The notes beneath the pieces are model-generated. The model was not told the origin of the DNA and searched no databases. It saw only the letters and a program-made list of their open reading frames with translations. A stretch of 64,000 bases of DNA from Bombyx mori (lineage: Eukaryota > Arthropoda > Insecta > Lepidoptera > Bombycidae), in the NCBI RefSeq assembly GCF_030269925.1, contig NC_085128.1, forward strand, positions 11,410,501-11,474,500. Reading direction: 5' to 3'. The position numbers and the translations under genes were made by a program. This document shows positions 10,231-21,186 of the stretch, in pieces (position 1 is the stretch's first letter; every line of letters begins with the position of its first letter).

Positions 10231-11215
10231 TAGAAAAATCGGTAGCTGTCAAGGGGTTTGGACACTTTGAATGGTTGCATCGTTTGATACAAGTGTACCG
10301 GGAATCTTAGCTTTGGAACTTTATAGAAATTTCAATCTTAATTAGTGATAGGCTCTCACAATTGTTATATTTTAGGTAGATCGCCTAATGATAAAAATAT
10401 ATGTATAATATAATATTGTATAGTATAATATAATATTATGTATTTCTTTAATAGCTGCGTCCATAAAACTCTCTCCTATAAACTTAATTTACAAAATCAA
10501 AACAATTAGATGAAAACATGGAAAACATAAATACGAGACGAATACGATGGCAATTAGTTAATAAGCCCATTAATCAATACGATATGAAAATAATGAATAA
10601 GAATAAAGTCAAGGACATTTCACGAATCGAGCCAATCCTTAATATTGGGCTTGCGTGACATGGAAAGGAAAAAAATGAACGCGATATCATATTATTAATG
10701 GGCAGCACGTTTTCAGGAAGCAATGAATTATCGTCTAGGTTTGTTTGTGTTTCGTCTTTTAAAAAATATTGTAATCTAAGAATTCCCTAACATTGGTGCA
10801 CAAATTCAAAAAATAACATTGCAGATATAACTGAAATAAGGGAGTGGGGTGTTCTCGCATGGGACCGAGTAAACTCGTCTAGGGCTTCACCCGAAAGGGG
10901 TCTAGATTTAAAAGCGCTTATAGTATCCTTTTATCTGATATCCTCACCAAGATAATCTGATTAAAAAATAATAACATAATGTTTTTTCACATTAATATAT
11001 AAGTATTTTTTTTTAGTTATTCAATTACATTGTTTTCCTTTGGTTTTATTGAAACATATTTTCAAATTATATTTTCGTAAGGTTAACAATGTAAAGGATA
11101 TTTTTCAAAGTTTTTCTAATAATAGGGTTATAGAATTTAGCAAAGCATTTCGAGGTACTCTTACCTTGTATTTGTATTAATTATGTTGTATCTTTAAGAA
11201 AATACGTACTGAGTT
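10231..11215. other. Duplicated non-coding DNA (B)
   Basis: Counterpart of 1241-2184, with an extra TA-rich run around 10395-10440. No gene seen. Confidence 0.6.
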
Positions 11216-11620
11216 TTGTTTTTTTTCCCTTCCTAAGCTGGTAGCCTCGAGCGGATATGCCAGCTAAACCGAGAAAGTAGGTGATCTCACGTGGCTCTAA
11301 CCTGAGGAAGTTGCTAACACTAGCCCTAGCAAGAGCAATGCTTCGCAGAATCTACCACCGGATCGGAAACGCGACCCACTGAGAAGATCCGGCTCAGTGG
11401 GCTCTGTCTGTGGATTACTTTATTCGCCGGACCCTTCGTCACAAGTGACGGGTTCGACGAGAACGGTGACCGGTGCTTGAGGTACCTAAAAGCAACGTTA
11501 GTGGATCGGAAAGATCCAAAATGACGTGTTTAGGGCGACGTCGACCGTTTACCAGTCGGTCCGCAGGATCGGGTATATAGTTACCGGTGGCCACGACAAG
11601 AGGGTCAACGTGGCGCACTG
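11216..11620 (-). repeat. SINE-2 copy (B twin of 2185-2590)
   Basis: Same diagnostic blocks as its twin, with independent substitutions: gatcggaaacgcgacccactg is intact here and altered in A. Confidence 0.8.
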
Positions 11621-12571
11621 ATGCCAACTGAAAATAATTACTAATGGAGTCAATCTCCAGATCGTCTTAGAGATCCACGTTCATCATGAGCCTTGGTTGC
11701 TTCTCAAATGCTTCTTAAATCTGGTTTTCCGATTTCCTATAAGTGTAACTTAGTTGAAACACCAATAAATGTCAAGATTATAATCTGAAGTTAGTTTCCT
11801 ATGTGGCGCTTTGCCATTTTCGGTACGTACAACAATACTGCATACATCTGCCATGAAGCACATTCCTTTTGGTTTGAAGAAAAAGGTATCCGTATAGAAT
11901 ATATTTGAGACAAACCTGATGACCTTGCGTGGTACATATAGCTTCTGGAAACTAATTAACACACGGTCGACTATAGACTATCCATATAATGCAAAAAAAA
12001 ACCTACCGAGCAAGTTTGTATTGACTATTATTACATTGACTGACGAGTGGAAAGATAATTTAATTCGCCTCATAAAAACATTTTCGTCTAAGCAGTTAGC
12101 TTTGTAGCGAAACTCAGGAGCTAACTCTCATAACCACATTTCACCTGTGGAATCCGTAACGTTATTTTCTTCTTGTTAGGACACGCCGGTAGTCCGTACC
12201 GGTTTAACTCAATAACGGGCAGGCACTGTCCCAGGTAGCTGTTAAGACAGATTTATTCTCGTTACGATATACTGGCCGAGAGCGTTTCCAAGTATTTCTT
12301 GTGGACATCATAACTTGCTTGAAGCATTCAACGAGGCCTGGTTAGATTTGGTCGGATATAGCTGTTTTTTTTTAATCATCTTATCATTTTTTATAGCCGC
12401 GGTCTCTTCATTTTTTAAAAATTAAATGCACAATTTTATAAATCATAAGTTTTGTTCGTCAAAAGTCTAATGTAAAGTAATTTTATTTATTTGCGTGAGA
12501 TATTCAAATTATAGTACCGCCGTTCTGAAGACCTATGATAGGTAGTATAAGTAGCTACTGTAAGACTTTTT
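11621..12571. other. Duplicated non-coding DNA (B)
   Basis: Counterpart of 2591-3511, with a faint diverged SINE remnant near 11845-11890. No gene seen. Confidence 0.4.
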
Positions 12572-12813
12572 ACTGGTGGTAGGACCTCTTGTGAGTCCGC
12601 ACGGGTAGGTACCACCACCCCGCCTATTTCTGCCGTGAAGCAGTAATGCGTTTCGGTTTGAAGGGTGGGGTAGCCGTTGTAACTATACTCAGACCTTAGA
12701 ACTCATATCTCAAGATGGGTGTCGCATTTACGTTGTAGATGTCTATGGGCCCCAGTAACCACTTAACACCAGGTGGGCTGTGAGCTCGTCCACCCATCTA
12801 AGCAATAAAAAAA
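12572..12813 (+). repeat. tRNA-headed SINE, tail half (B)
   Basis: Better preserved than its twin at 3512-3761. It keeps ggtaggacctcttgtgagtc, which is damaged in A. Confidence 0.85.
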
Positions 12814-13292
12814 GAAAAGACTCAGAATAGACTCTACCGCTATATTTTCTACAGGTTAAGAAATATCTTTATGTAAGTAAAATGTAATTTGAATGTTGTG
12901 GTACAAAATACGAGTTTCTTCGTCTCAAAATTCGAAACGGCAGAAATAAATCTTAATTTTTCAGCCATTCCAGTCCCCGTGAAAGGTACACAGGTGCCTC
13001 CACCTAATTCGGCTTTTACTTTTATTTTCCTTGTTTAGAAGTCATTAGCTAATTACTCGGTAAGAAAAAGCTTACTTTACACCGAACGAGATTTATTTTG
13101 TTTTACCTAATTTTGAAACTCGACCAATTAAAACCTAATCTTTTTATCTAAATCTTATAAAAGTGGCTTATCTTGATTGGTTAGGTACGGGACGTTATAA
13201 TAAGTTAAATAATTAAGTATCAATGTCTTGGAAACTGCTACGTGCGTGTAAGCTGATTTGGTCCGCTAGAGACCTATTTAATGGCTACAGGA

Positions 13293-13661
13293 AATTCGAG
13301 TGTGGAGGCTCCAAGTTCGGCAGTCCAAGCCAAGGGAACATGGTATCGTAGGCGAACCCGGTGGTCGAACATCATCAAGACCGTCGTTACAGATTGGTTG
13401 AACCATTATTGAGAATGTAGTCTCACTCTACCGCTGATCCAGGTGATCAAAGGTCATGGCTATTTCGGCCGAGTCCTGCCAACCAAACCGTACGAATGGG
13501 GCCGACGATAGCGTACCATCACGTTGGCTGCGATGAGGATACGGCGATGCTGACCTGCGAACCGGGTTGTCACTTCCAGGTGCCGTATCTGCGATGCTAG
13601 ATAGTGCGAGTCCTGGAAAGTGAAGCTCGACTTCTTGACAGTCTTAGCGAACAAAAAAAAA
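13293..13661 (+). pseudogene. Degenerate R1-clade LINE 3' fragment (B)
   Basis: Twin of 4245-4620. One frame reads VIKGHGYFGRVLPTKPYEW, close to the TGHG..F motif that follows the RT domain in R1/I-type elements. A-tail at 13653-13661. Stops and frameshifts throughout. Confidence 0.55.
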
Positions 13662-13722
13662 CCGATTCATTTTAAATTATTACGTAACATAACACAATAT
13701 TATTAAGATTTCGACATTTTTT

Positions 13723-13856
13723 ACGGTAGACAGCGGCTTGGCTCTGCCCCTGGCATTGCTGACGTCCATGAGCGAGGGTAACCACTCACAATCAGGTGGG
13801 CCGTATGCTTTGTCATTTATTGCCTCTGTAGGCAGACACAAAGGTAATAAAAAAAT
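13723..13856 (+). repeat. Short retroposon tail (B)
   Basis: Twin of 4681-4810, with the same extra tttgtcatttattgcctctg segment before ggtaataaaaaa. Confidence 0.8.
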
Positions 13857-14200
13857 CACTTGTATTATTTAGAAATTTCAGTAACCATTTTAGACGAAGT
13901 ACGCTCTCGTTCTTTTAGGGTTACAGCAAAAATAATGCGCGTGACAAGTCCGGTGCTCGACGGAAGTTTACTTTTAAGTATGTACGATTGTTATTTAAAA
14001 TACACTATTGTATTGCCTTTGGATGGTGATAAATGAACCCAAAACTTGATAGATATTTTAGAACTAAAAATCAGACTATCGCATATTTCACATTATTTTT
14101 ACTGTTGCACATCCCTGTGCTAAAACTCAATGATATTCAAACAGTGAACTAAAATTTTATTATATATCAGAAGCATTTTAATCATTGTAACCTTCAAGCT

Positions 14201-14937
14201 CTAAAGGATTTTTCTTTGTATAAGTTCTGAAGCATCATTAATACAAATTTTATATTTTCGTGATTTGTATGAACTTAAGGTTTTGTTGTTTTGTAATTTT
14301 TACGGTCGACGATGCCCGTGCTCGCGTGGCTACGCTGCGTAATCGTATTTTATATCAACAATGGCCCTTATCTCTAAAACGTATTTCAAATTCATGGGGC
14401 TGCCTCGTTGAAAAATTGTCCTCGGTTTTATGTTTAGAACTCTTGGTTGATGATAAAAAAAAATCAAGCTACGCTCTGATTCAAACAGGCACCGAGCTGA
14501 TTCTTTCGAAATTTTGCTAAAATATACGAGCAGCCTTTGCAATCCATAAATCTTCTCATAACCAGTCGTGTTTTTTTGTTTTCTAGATTGATATTTAGAC
14601 TCTCGTTCCGAAGCGCTTGCAAGAACAAGGCAAGAGAACTTTCAAAATAGCTTTTTTTCTTGAGCTTTTTACGATATTGGTTTGGAGTGAAATATCGGCC
14701 TACTTAACTTATTTATCTCTGGCAGCTAGGCCTGCGACGTGCGTGCAATGCAAAAGGACCCCGATGTATTCAGTGAATGTTAAATGGGGTCATTTAAAAT
14801 TTACATTTTAAGTGTATGTAGTGATCATTCTATTTTCAATTATGAACTGTGCCCAATTGAGTGAAAATATGCTTGCTGTTTTCTCGGGCTGACTGGAAGA
14901 GCGTCATGTTCTCGTCGCTAAGATTGGAATTACTTAC
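14201..14937. other. No recognised gene (B, inside identical tract)
   Basis: Same content as 5573-6309; the open frames carry no recognisable domain. Confidence 0.4.
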
Positions 14938-15188
14938 TGCTGCCGACGGTCATACCTCTGATATCTGGCAGTGATGAGTCCCATAAGTAATCATCGATTT
15001 CTGTGTGTCCATCAGAAGGTAGCGGAGTGCGGGAGAGAGATATTTTCTCTCCATACCAATTCAACGCCGACGAGCTGGGGATAGGAGAAAGGCTTACGCT
15101 CAACTCCGACCCCTTTAGGAGGTGGCCTCCGTCGGAGAACTGGTTCGGGGTGAACGGCGAGGTAAAGGTAATATGGTGTTCCATTCCA
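14938..15188 (-). CDS. Candidate internal coding exon, unknown protein (copy B)
   Basis: Exact duplicate of 6310-6560, including the acceptor (TTTTTAG, AG at 15190-15189) and donor (A|GTAAGTA from 14937 down). The frame is open across all 251 bp, with Ser/Pro-rich then acidic content (EIDDYLWDSSLPDIRG). Product unknown. If real, this would be a second tandem gene copy or a duplicated exon of one minus-strand gene. Complete identity with copy A fits recent homogenisation and does not by itself show selection. Confidence 0.38.
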
Positions 15189-15883
15189 CTAAAAATGATA
15201 GCATAAACAAAAATAATTTAAGACATTCGAAAACATGATAGTAGTAAAAGTAACTGAAAACCTTGAATGCATAATAAAAGAAATGAGACATTTGGAACAT
15301 TCGTGGCCAGAGGATAAGACACGTTGTGTGTTGTGATGCAAGTGTGCCGTGGCTAATCGTAGGGCTGGTACAAAATCTCACTAGTAATGTACAGAATATG
15401 TCTGATAAATGGAATGATATTCAAACTGACAAAGAAGCAAGACGAATAACACGAAATGGACGAATGAGGTGAAATTTTTATTAGATTTTATGATGTTATT
15501 GTTTACTTTTTTAACTACTTATATTCTAACACAATGAACGTAAATAAATGTAGATATTTACAAATTCACTGCGTTTTAAGTTACATAAAGTTTCAGCTTA
15601 AAAGAGGAGTAGATACTCTGTGGGGGAGTAATGTATTAGCGCAGTTTCAAAGCTTTCATGTCTATTATTTATTCAAAGTAAGAATATAGAAAGCTTACCA
15701 TGCAAGCACTTTATTCGGTGCAGCTTTACTATAATGATGAAGAAAGCTTTACATTTTAAAATTAAATCAGTGCTTAGATGCAATAAAACCCTAAGTAAGT
15801 AACGTTTTTGGAATGAACTCCACGGTGTTTTCCGAGCGCTATGACATGTCCTTCTTCAGACAAGGCTTGCGGAGAGTACTTTA

Positions 15884-16003
15884 TGGTAGGCAGCGGCTTG
15901 GCTCTGCCCCTGGCATTGCTGACGTGCATGAGCGACGGTGACCACTTACCATCAGGTGGGCCGTATGCTCGTCTGCATACAAAGGCAATAAAAAAAAAAA
16001 AAA
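15884..16003 (+). repeat. Short retroposon tail (B)
   Basis: Identical to 7256-7375. Confidence 0.85.
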
Positions 16004-16194
16004 CGTTTGTAAATATTTTTAACTAATTTTTATCACATTGCTCGCTTCTCTGACTCATGCGAAGAGGTAAAATCATCATTCAGACTTGTGAAGCTGTTTG
16101 TAATTAGTGTAACTTGCTTTTTTTCAATGAGGTTAATCTCGGATTTTGTTTGTAAAATCTATGAGTTTTTTTGTATTTAATCATTCGAGAGCTC

Positions 16195-16424
16195 CATTTT
16201 TTTTCCCTACCTAAGCTGATACCATTGAGAGGCTATGTCAGCGTAACCCTAACTAGTAGGTGAGCTCACGGGACTCAAACCGGAGTGTTGCTAACACTGA
16301 CCCTAGCAAGAGCAGTGCTTCGCAGAATCTACCACCGGATCGGAAATGCGACCCACTGAGAAACGGCGAGAAACTCAGTGGGCTGTGTCTGTGGGTTAGT
16401 GAGCTCCGTGACCTCGTGGATAAG
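16195..16424 (-). repeat. SINE-2 copy (B)
   Basis: Identical to 7567-7796 and still inside the identical tract. Confidence 0.85.
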
Positions 16425-17205
16425 ACACCCTATATAATATTTGTGTAAGCCACGTGACGTTGACAAATGTAGTTTTTCAATCAGAATTTTTGATGATATC
16501 GAGTCCTATTTGGAGTTCGAATAAGTAAGTCCACTATGCATACCTTTTGTCTTTTTATTTTTCTTTTCTTTTAATTATCTAAATGTATTTCATCTGGTTC
16601 TGTGTGAAAGGCAATAAATGATTTTATTATTATTATTGTTTATCTTTGTATTTATCTATAACGGAATTTTTCAACGTAATATAGTAATAATAATAATTAT
16701 TATTATAATAATAATTCATGAACATCAAAACGTCGATCAACTTGATACTTGACACGTATCAAGACCGATGATGACACAATCATGATTACCAATACTTTGA
16801 CCTATCTTGATTAAGATCACCGGGAAGAAAAATATAATATTAGTTCTAGTATTGTAGTATTAACTGAAGTCTCAGGTTTAATTGAAATTCATGAGCTCCG
16901 GTGAGCTCTTAATACGAAATGGTAGTCCATAAACTATCAGCCCTATAACAAAAGATCACCATGGAAAATTTTCTTTTGTGTGTGCGTTGCCATTATGTAT
17001 GCGATTGTAGATAAAAATAGATTTTTATTGAGCGCGTACATACTACATCTGAAAAGGAGTGAGTATGCCCAATTTAGTTTATCTGACAGATGCTTTTGGG
17101 GATCTCGCGTTGAGCGTCTGGTATTTCGCTTTCATGTATAAATATAGAATTTGGAGAGTAAAAAGTGTCGCCGCCCTTTTGAAATATTTCAACCATGTTT
17201 TTTTG

Positions 17206-17410
17206 TCTATACTAATATTATAAAGAGGAAAGATTTGTTTGTTTGTTTGTTTCGAATAGGCTCCGAAACTACTGGACCGATTTGAAAAATTCTTTTTCCA
17301 TTAGAAACCGTCATTGTCCCTGATGAACATAGGCTACTTTTTTTAATTTTTTTTGTTTTGTTTCATGTGTGTTTTAATGTTTCCGAAGCGAAGCGAGGGC
17401 GGGTCGCTAG
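17206..17410 (+). mobile_element. Helitron-like non-autonomous element, 205 bp
   Basis: Begins TCTATACTAATATTATAAAG and ends ggcgggtcgctag, before which lies an imperfect inverted stretch (cgaagcgaagcgagg). Copy A has the unoccupied site at 8586/8587 with no target duplication. A 5' TC, a 3' CTAG and lack of duplication fit Helitron-type ends; the flanking bases here are G and T, not the usual A and T. Related copies lie at 22847-23292 and, reversed, at 29472-29686. Confidence 0.65.
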
Positions 17411-17722
17411 TTATTAATACAATTGCTCGGGGGGGCCTAGAACTAACGATTTAGCTCAAAGTAAGTAATCACAATAACATGACTTCGATTACAGAATTGG
17501 TTCCAATACAGAGTGTAGTGTTTATAAATGAAGTGAGTGTGTTATTAGTATGAGACCAAAGGTTGTCTTTCAATATGCCTAATCGTTTGGTGATGTGAAT
17601 CTGGCGGTCTGCTGCATCATCATCATCAGTCGTTCATCAGAACATAGTTCTTACCCAATTTATACCAGTGAGCTCGATCTTTGGCTCTCTTTATCCATGC
17701 AGGCCACTCTTCGCAAATACTT

Positions 17723-17968
17723 ACTGGTGGTAGGACCTCTTCTGAGTCCGCGCGGGTGGGTACCACCACCCTGCCTATTTCTGCCGTAAAGCAGTAATGC
17801 GTTTCGGTTTGAAGGGTGGGGCAGCCGTTGTAACTATACTTGAGACCTTAGAACTTATATCTCAAGGTGAGTGGCGCATTTACGTTGTGGATGTCTATGG
17901 GCTCCAGTAACCACTTAACACCAGGTGGGCTGTGAGCTTGTCCACCCATCTAAGCAATAAAAAGAAAA
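17723..17968 (+). repeat. tRNA-headed SINE, tail half (B)
   Basis: Twin of 8906-9154; ends catctaagcaataaaaaga. Confidence 0.85.
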
Positions 17969-18694
17969 ACTCGAACTATCTAACCGTGTGCCACTGCCAC
18001 ATCTAGTAACTAAAATTACAAATACCTAAATGGAATATCTAATTTAAACATAACTAACGTTCAATACGAGTATGTACAACTCGGATGAAGACAATTTCCT
18101 GAGGCGCTGCCGCTCGTTAAGTCAAACGTAACTATACGATATGTGGGCGAATACCTTCGATACATTTATTTACATACGTGCCTTTATAAATCAGTATATT
18201 CCCCGGAGATAAAGAGGTAGGGGTATTGTTATTTCTATCAGAATATAATATCGTGTAGGTGGATAGTTCATACCTTATTATGTTTCTTTAGGCCGTTATA
18301 TTTAAGAGTTTTCGAATGTTTAAAATTACTGCTTAAATAACTGAATAAATTTGCTCAGAATACGTAGAATTTTTCAAATATGTAAAATAAATGTTATTAC
18401 TGAACCGAAAGCTTTAAATTAAGTTCGCTTAATGAAATAAAAATGTTTAATTTTTTGTACCACATCTTGTATCGTGACCGCATATCGTGAGGTAAGTAAT
18501 AATGGTATCATTAAAATACACTGAACTATAGTTGCATTCAATTGAGGAAAACTGTAGCTTTATTGGTACCTATATATCACAGGCGTATGTTATCGTCCTA
18601 ATATAAAACGGACACCGGTTTTGGGTCATTTAGTTTACTAGAAATTAGTTAAGTTAAAAACAGTTTCATTAAAATTAGTAGTTTAGTAGTTTTG

Positions 18695-18808
18695 CGGTAG
18701 GCAGCGGCTTGGCTCTACCCCTGGCTTTGCTGAAGTCCATGGGCGACTGTAACCACTCACCATCAGGTGGGCCGTATGCTCGTCTGCCTACAAGGGCAAT
18801 AAAAAAAA
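18695..18808 (+). repeat. Short retroposon tail (B)
   Basis: Twin of 9881-9994. It directly precedes the LINE target site. Confidence 0.85.
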
Positions 18809-18834
18809 GTAAAATAGCAGGTTTGATATATGGT

Positions 18835-19722
18835 CCTTTTCAAAATAGCCGGAAGGGAACCGACGGCGCAGTGCCACCACTGCGCGGACCGCGACGAGGA
18901 AGACACAGCGGAACACACGCTGGCGCGTTGCTCTGGATTCGACGAGCAACGCGCCGCCCTCGTCGCGGTCATAGGTGAGGACCTCTCGCTGCCGCGCGTC
19001 GTGGCTACGATGCTCGGCAGCGACGCGTCCTGGAAGGCGATGCTCGACTTCTGCGAGTCCACCATCTCGCAGAAGGAGGCGGCGGAGCGAGAGAGGGAGA
19101 GCTCTTCCCTTTCCGCACCGATCCGTCGCCGTCGAGCCGGGGGCCGGAGGCGGGAATACGCCCGCACGTCCCGGCCCCTGTAGGTGGCGGCCTCCCCCCG
19201 GTGAAGGTCAAGGGGCGACCTGAGGGGGTGAGGCCGCGCGGCGCGCTACCAGCACTCTAGCGCGCTGCCGTGGAGTGAATAGAGCGACCGGTCGACGGTG
19301 TATCGCGTCCCGACCCGGCAGGCTGGTTCTGGTCCAGCGGGGTATTCCGGGACACCAGCGGCACCGTCTGGGCGGCCCGACGGGCTGCCGTACCGAGACG
19401 GCCGACGTTTCAGAGCCTTCGATTCGCCTCGAAGGCTCCGTCGGCTGGGCGTCCTTGGGGTGAGCCGCGCCGTCTGGTTGTAGTGTTGACCGCGGTAGCC
19501 CCCCTACCTCATCCGGGTTCTGACCTCGGAGGGGATCGGACGTCGGGTGTAAGAGTGCAGGGGAGTCGTTTAGTGGGTGGGCTCTAAAATCCTTGGGCCC
19601 GCGGTCTGCTCACAACACCATGCAGATCGTTGAGTCTCACATACCCCGCGCGCCCCATTTGCGCGGGGACCTCGTAGGAGGTTCGGCCCTCTACCCGAAA
19701 AAAAAAAAAAAAAAAAAAAAAA
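18835..19722 (+). mobile_element. 5'-truncated R1-clade LINE 3' end, 888 bp, with target duplication
   Basis: GC-rich insert ending in 25 A's (19698-19722) and flanked by a perfect 15-bp direct repeat, ggtttgatatatggt, at 18820-18834 and 19723-19737. The same 15 bp occurs once in copy A (10006-10020). The first 350 bp encode the C-terminal part of an R1-type reverse transcriptase protein up to a stop at 19181-19183: a Cys/His knuckle (CHHCADRDEEDTAEHTLARC), then LPRVVATMLGSDASWKAML. The rest is a GC-rich 3' untranslated region. RT and endonuclease domains are absent. The open, undamaged frame and perfect duplication mark a young insertion. Confidence 0.88.
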
Positions 19723-19897
19723 GGTTTGATATATGGTCAAGCAAAAAAACAAAAATAAACCAAAAATGCCTTGGTGTCAGAGACACTAAGGCCCTTAAGC
19801 CTTTATTAGTACTTACGTAACCTTTTTTGGGGTTCCACACTCTAATGGCAAATAATAACTTTTCTGAACTAGTTCAGTACCTACATGCGATAGTCAT

Positions 19898-20154
19898 TTT
19901 ACTCGAAGACTATTTACATAGTTTACATGCGCTTTTAGGAAATGTATTGGAAGATGTTACATATGTTCCACGAACTGCTATTTTATGATGTATGGGAATT
20001 ACGAAACATAAATACAATTGCCCATAAGCTACCATTACCGAAGCTCAAGTAGAATTAAACTGAACTTAAACCTAAAAACGTACCGAAAACACTATTCAGG
20101 TAGTCAGAAAAGCACTATTGCTTATTATAGGGGCGGCATTGTATCTTCGTCGTA
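19898..20154. other. No recognised feature
   Basis: Unique DNA directly right of the duplication. It carries no sequence shared with the A/B junction beyond AGTCAT. Confidence 0.4.
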
Positions 20155-20304
20155 CAAATTGGAATCGATTTGTTGCTGCAGAGCTTGTAGCTGCTATGCT
20201 TGGCAGCGGCAGATCGTGGCGATCGATGCTCGGTTTCTGGGTCGGCAGACAGGCAATAGGCAGCGGGCTCTTCTCTCTCTAGACTAAGACTCTCTAGGCT
20301 CTAG
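20155..20304 (+). pseudogene. R1-clade LINE remnant (short)
   Basis: One plus-strand frame reads LVAAMLGSGRSWRSMLGF, closely resembling VVATMLGSDASWKAML of the insert at 18835-19722. The reading frame runs on through low-complexity sequence to about 20280. A SINE abuts it on the right. Confidence 0.6.
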
Positions 20305-20556
20305 ACTGGTGGTAGGACCTTATGTGAGTCCGCGCGGGTAGGTATCACTACCCTGCCTATTTCTGCCGTGAAGCAGTAATGCCTTTCGGTTTGAAGGGCG
20401 GGGCAACCGTTGTAACTACACTGAGACCTTAGAACTTATATCTCAAGGTGGGTGGCACATTTACGTTGTAGATGTCTATGGGCTCCAGTAACCACTTAAC
20501 ACCAGGTAGGCTGTGTGCTCGTCCACCCATCGAAGCAAAAAAATAAATAAATAAAA
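20305..20556 (+). repeat. tRNA-headed SINE, tail half
   Basis: Runs from actggtggtaggacc to cacccatcgaagc, then an A-rich (aaat)n tail. Confidence 0.85.
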
Positions 20557-20800
20557 CCAGTGTCGCGGCCAAGCCAGGGGCTAAGATAGGGATCTCGGCC
20601 AATTCTTGACATAACGAAGTTCCAGTATTACCACAATATTCCGGCCTTAAAAACGCTCCTGCAAACCTTCATACAAGGATTTACAGACCATAGGTGAGTG
20701 AGACAGGCTTAGCTTAGGACTTTAGATTTATGTTATAGTGTCGCGAAAAAAAAAATTTTTATTACTGCCAGCGCTCCGCCTCCTATTTTTATAATATACT

Positions 20801-21186
20801 AGCTGACCCGGCAAACATTGTTTTGCCATATATAAGATTTCTAGGGAATTTCTAGTGTAGAAAAAAAAACTAACTTATTGTAAGTGTGTAAGGATGTGGT
20901 AAATGAGTGAAAAAGGTATGTAGTGCTGTGAACGATGAGGGAATATATAATAAAAATAACAAAACCTCATTCAACCACATAATACCTCATTATAACAAAA
21001 AAAAAGTCCAAATAAAAAAAATATGTTAGGGGTGGACAACCCTAATCACTTAGGGGTATGAAAAATAGATAGTAGCCGATTCTCAGGCGTACTGAATATG
21101 TATAAAAATTTTCATGAGAATCGGTCAAGCGGTTTCGGAGGAGTATGGAAACGAACATTGTGACACGAGAATTTTATATATTAGAT
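20801..21186 (-). mobile_element. Degenerate 'actagctgacccgg' element
   Basis: Starts actagctgacccggcaaac and ends in the phrase tcggtcaagcggtttcggag...aacgaacattgtg, then AT-rich DNA. The same two ends recur at 59421-59658. The class is unsure: Helitron-like ends (reverse reads GGTCAGCTAGT), but see the target duplication at 59411-59668. Confidence 0.5.

Larger units (their letters stand above)
14200..16446. repeat. Identical tract of the duplication (B side)
   Basis: Matches 5572-7818 base for base as far as I can read, while DNA on both sides differs by a few percent from copy A. Confidence 0.85.
10181..19897 (+). repeat. Tandem duplication, copy B (9,717 bp)
   Basis: Direct-orientation second copy, abutting copy A. 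It is longer because of an R1-clade LINE insert (18835-19722) and a Helitron-like insert (17206-17410), and it lacks the block at 5012-5423 of copy A. Near its start a 15-bp stretch (atgttatttcattag) is itself doubled at about 10203-10232. The right end is at AGTCAT 19892-19897, after which the sequence is unrelated to the A/B junction. Confidence 0.95.

Noticed and set aside
18763..19211. Several overlapping Arg-rich frames on both strands
   Set aside because: They are GC-rich shadows of the R1-type C-terminal frame and its 3' UTR.
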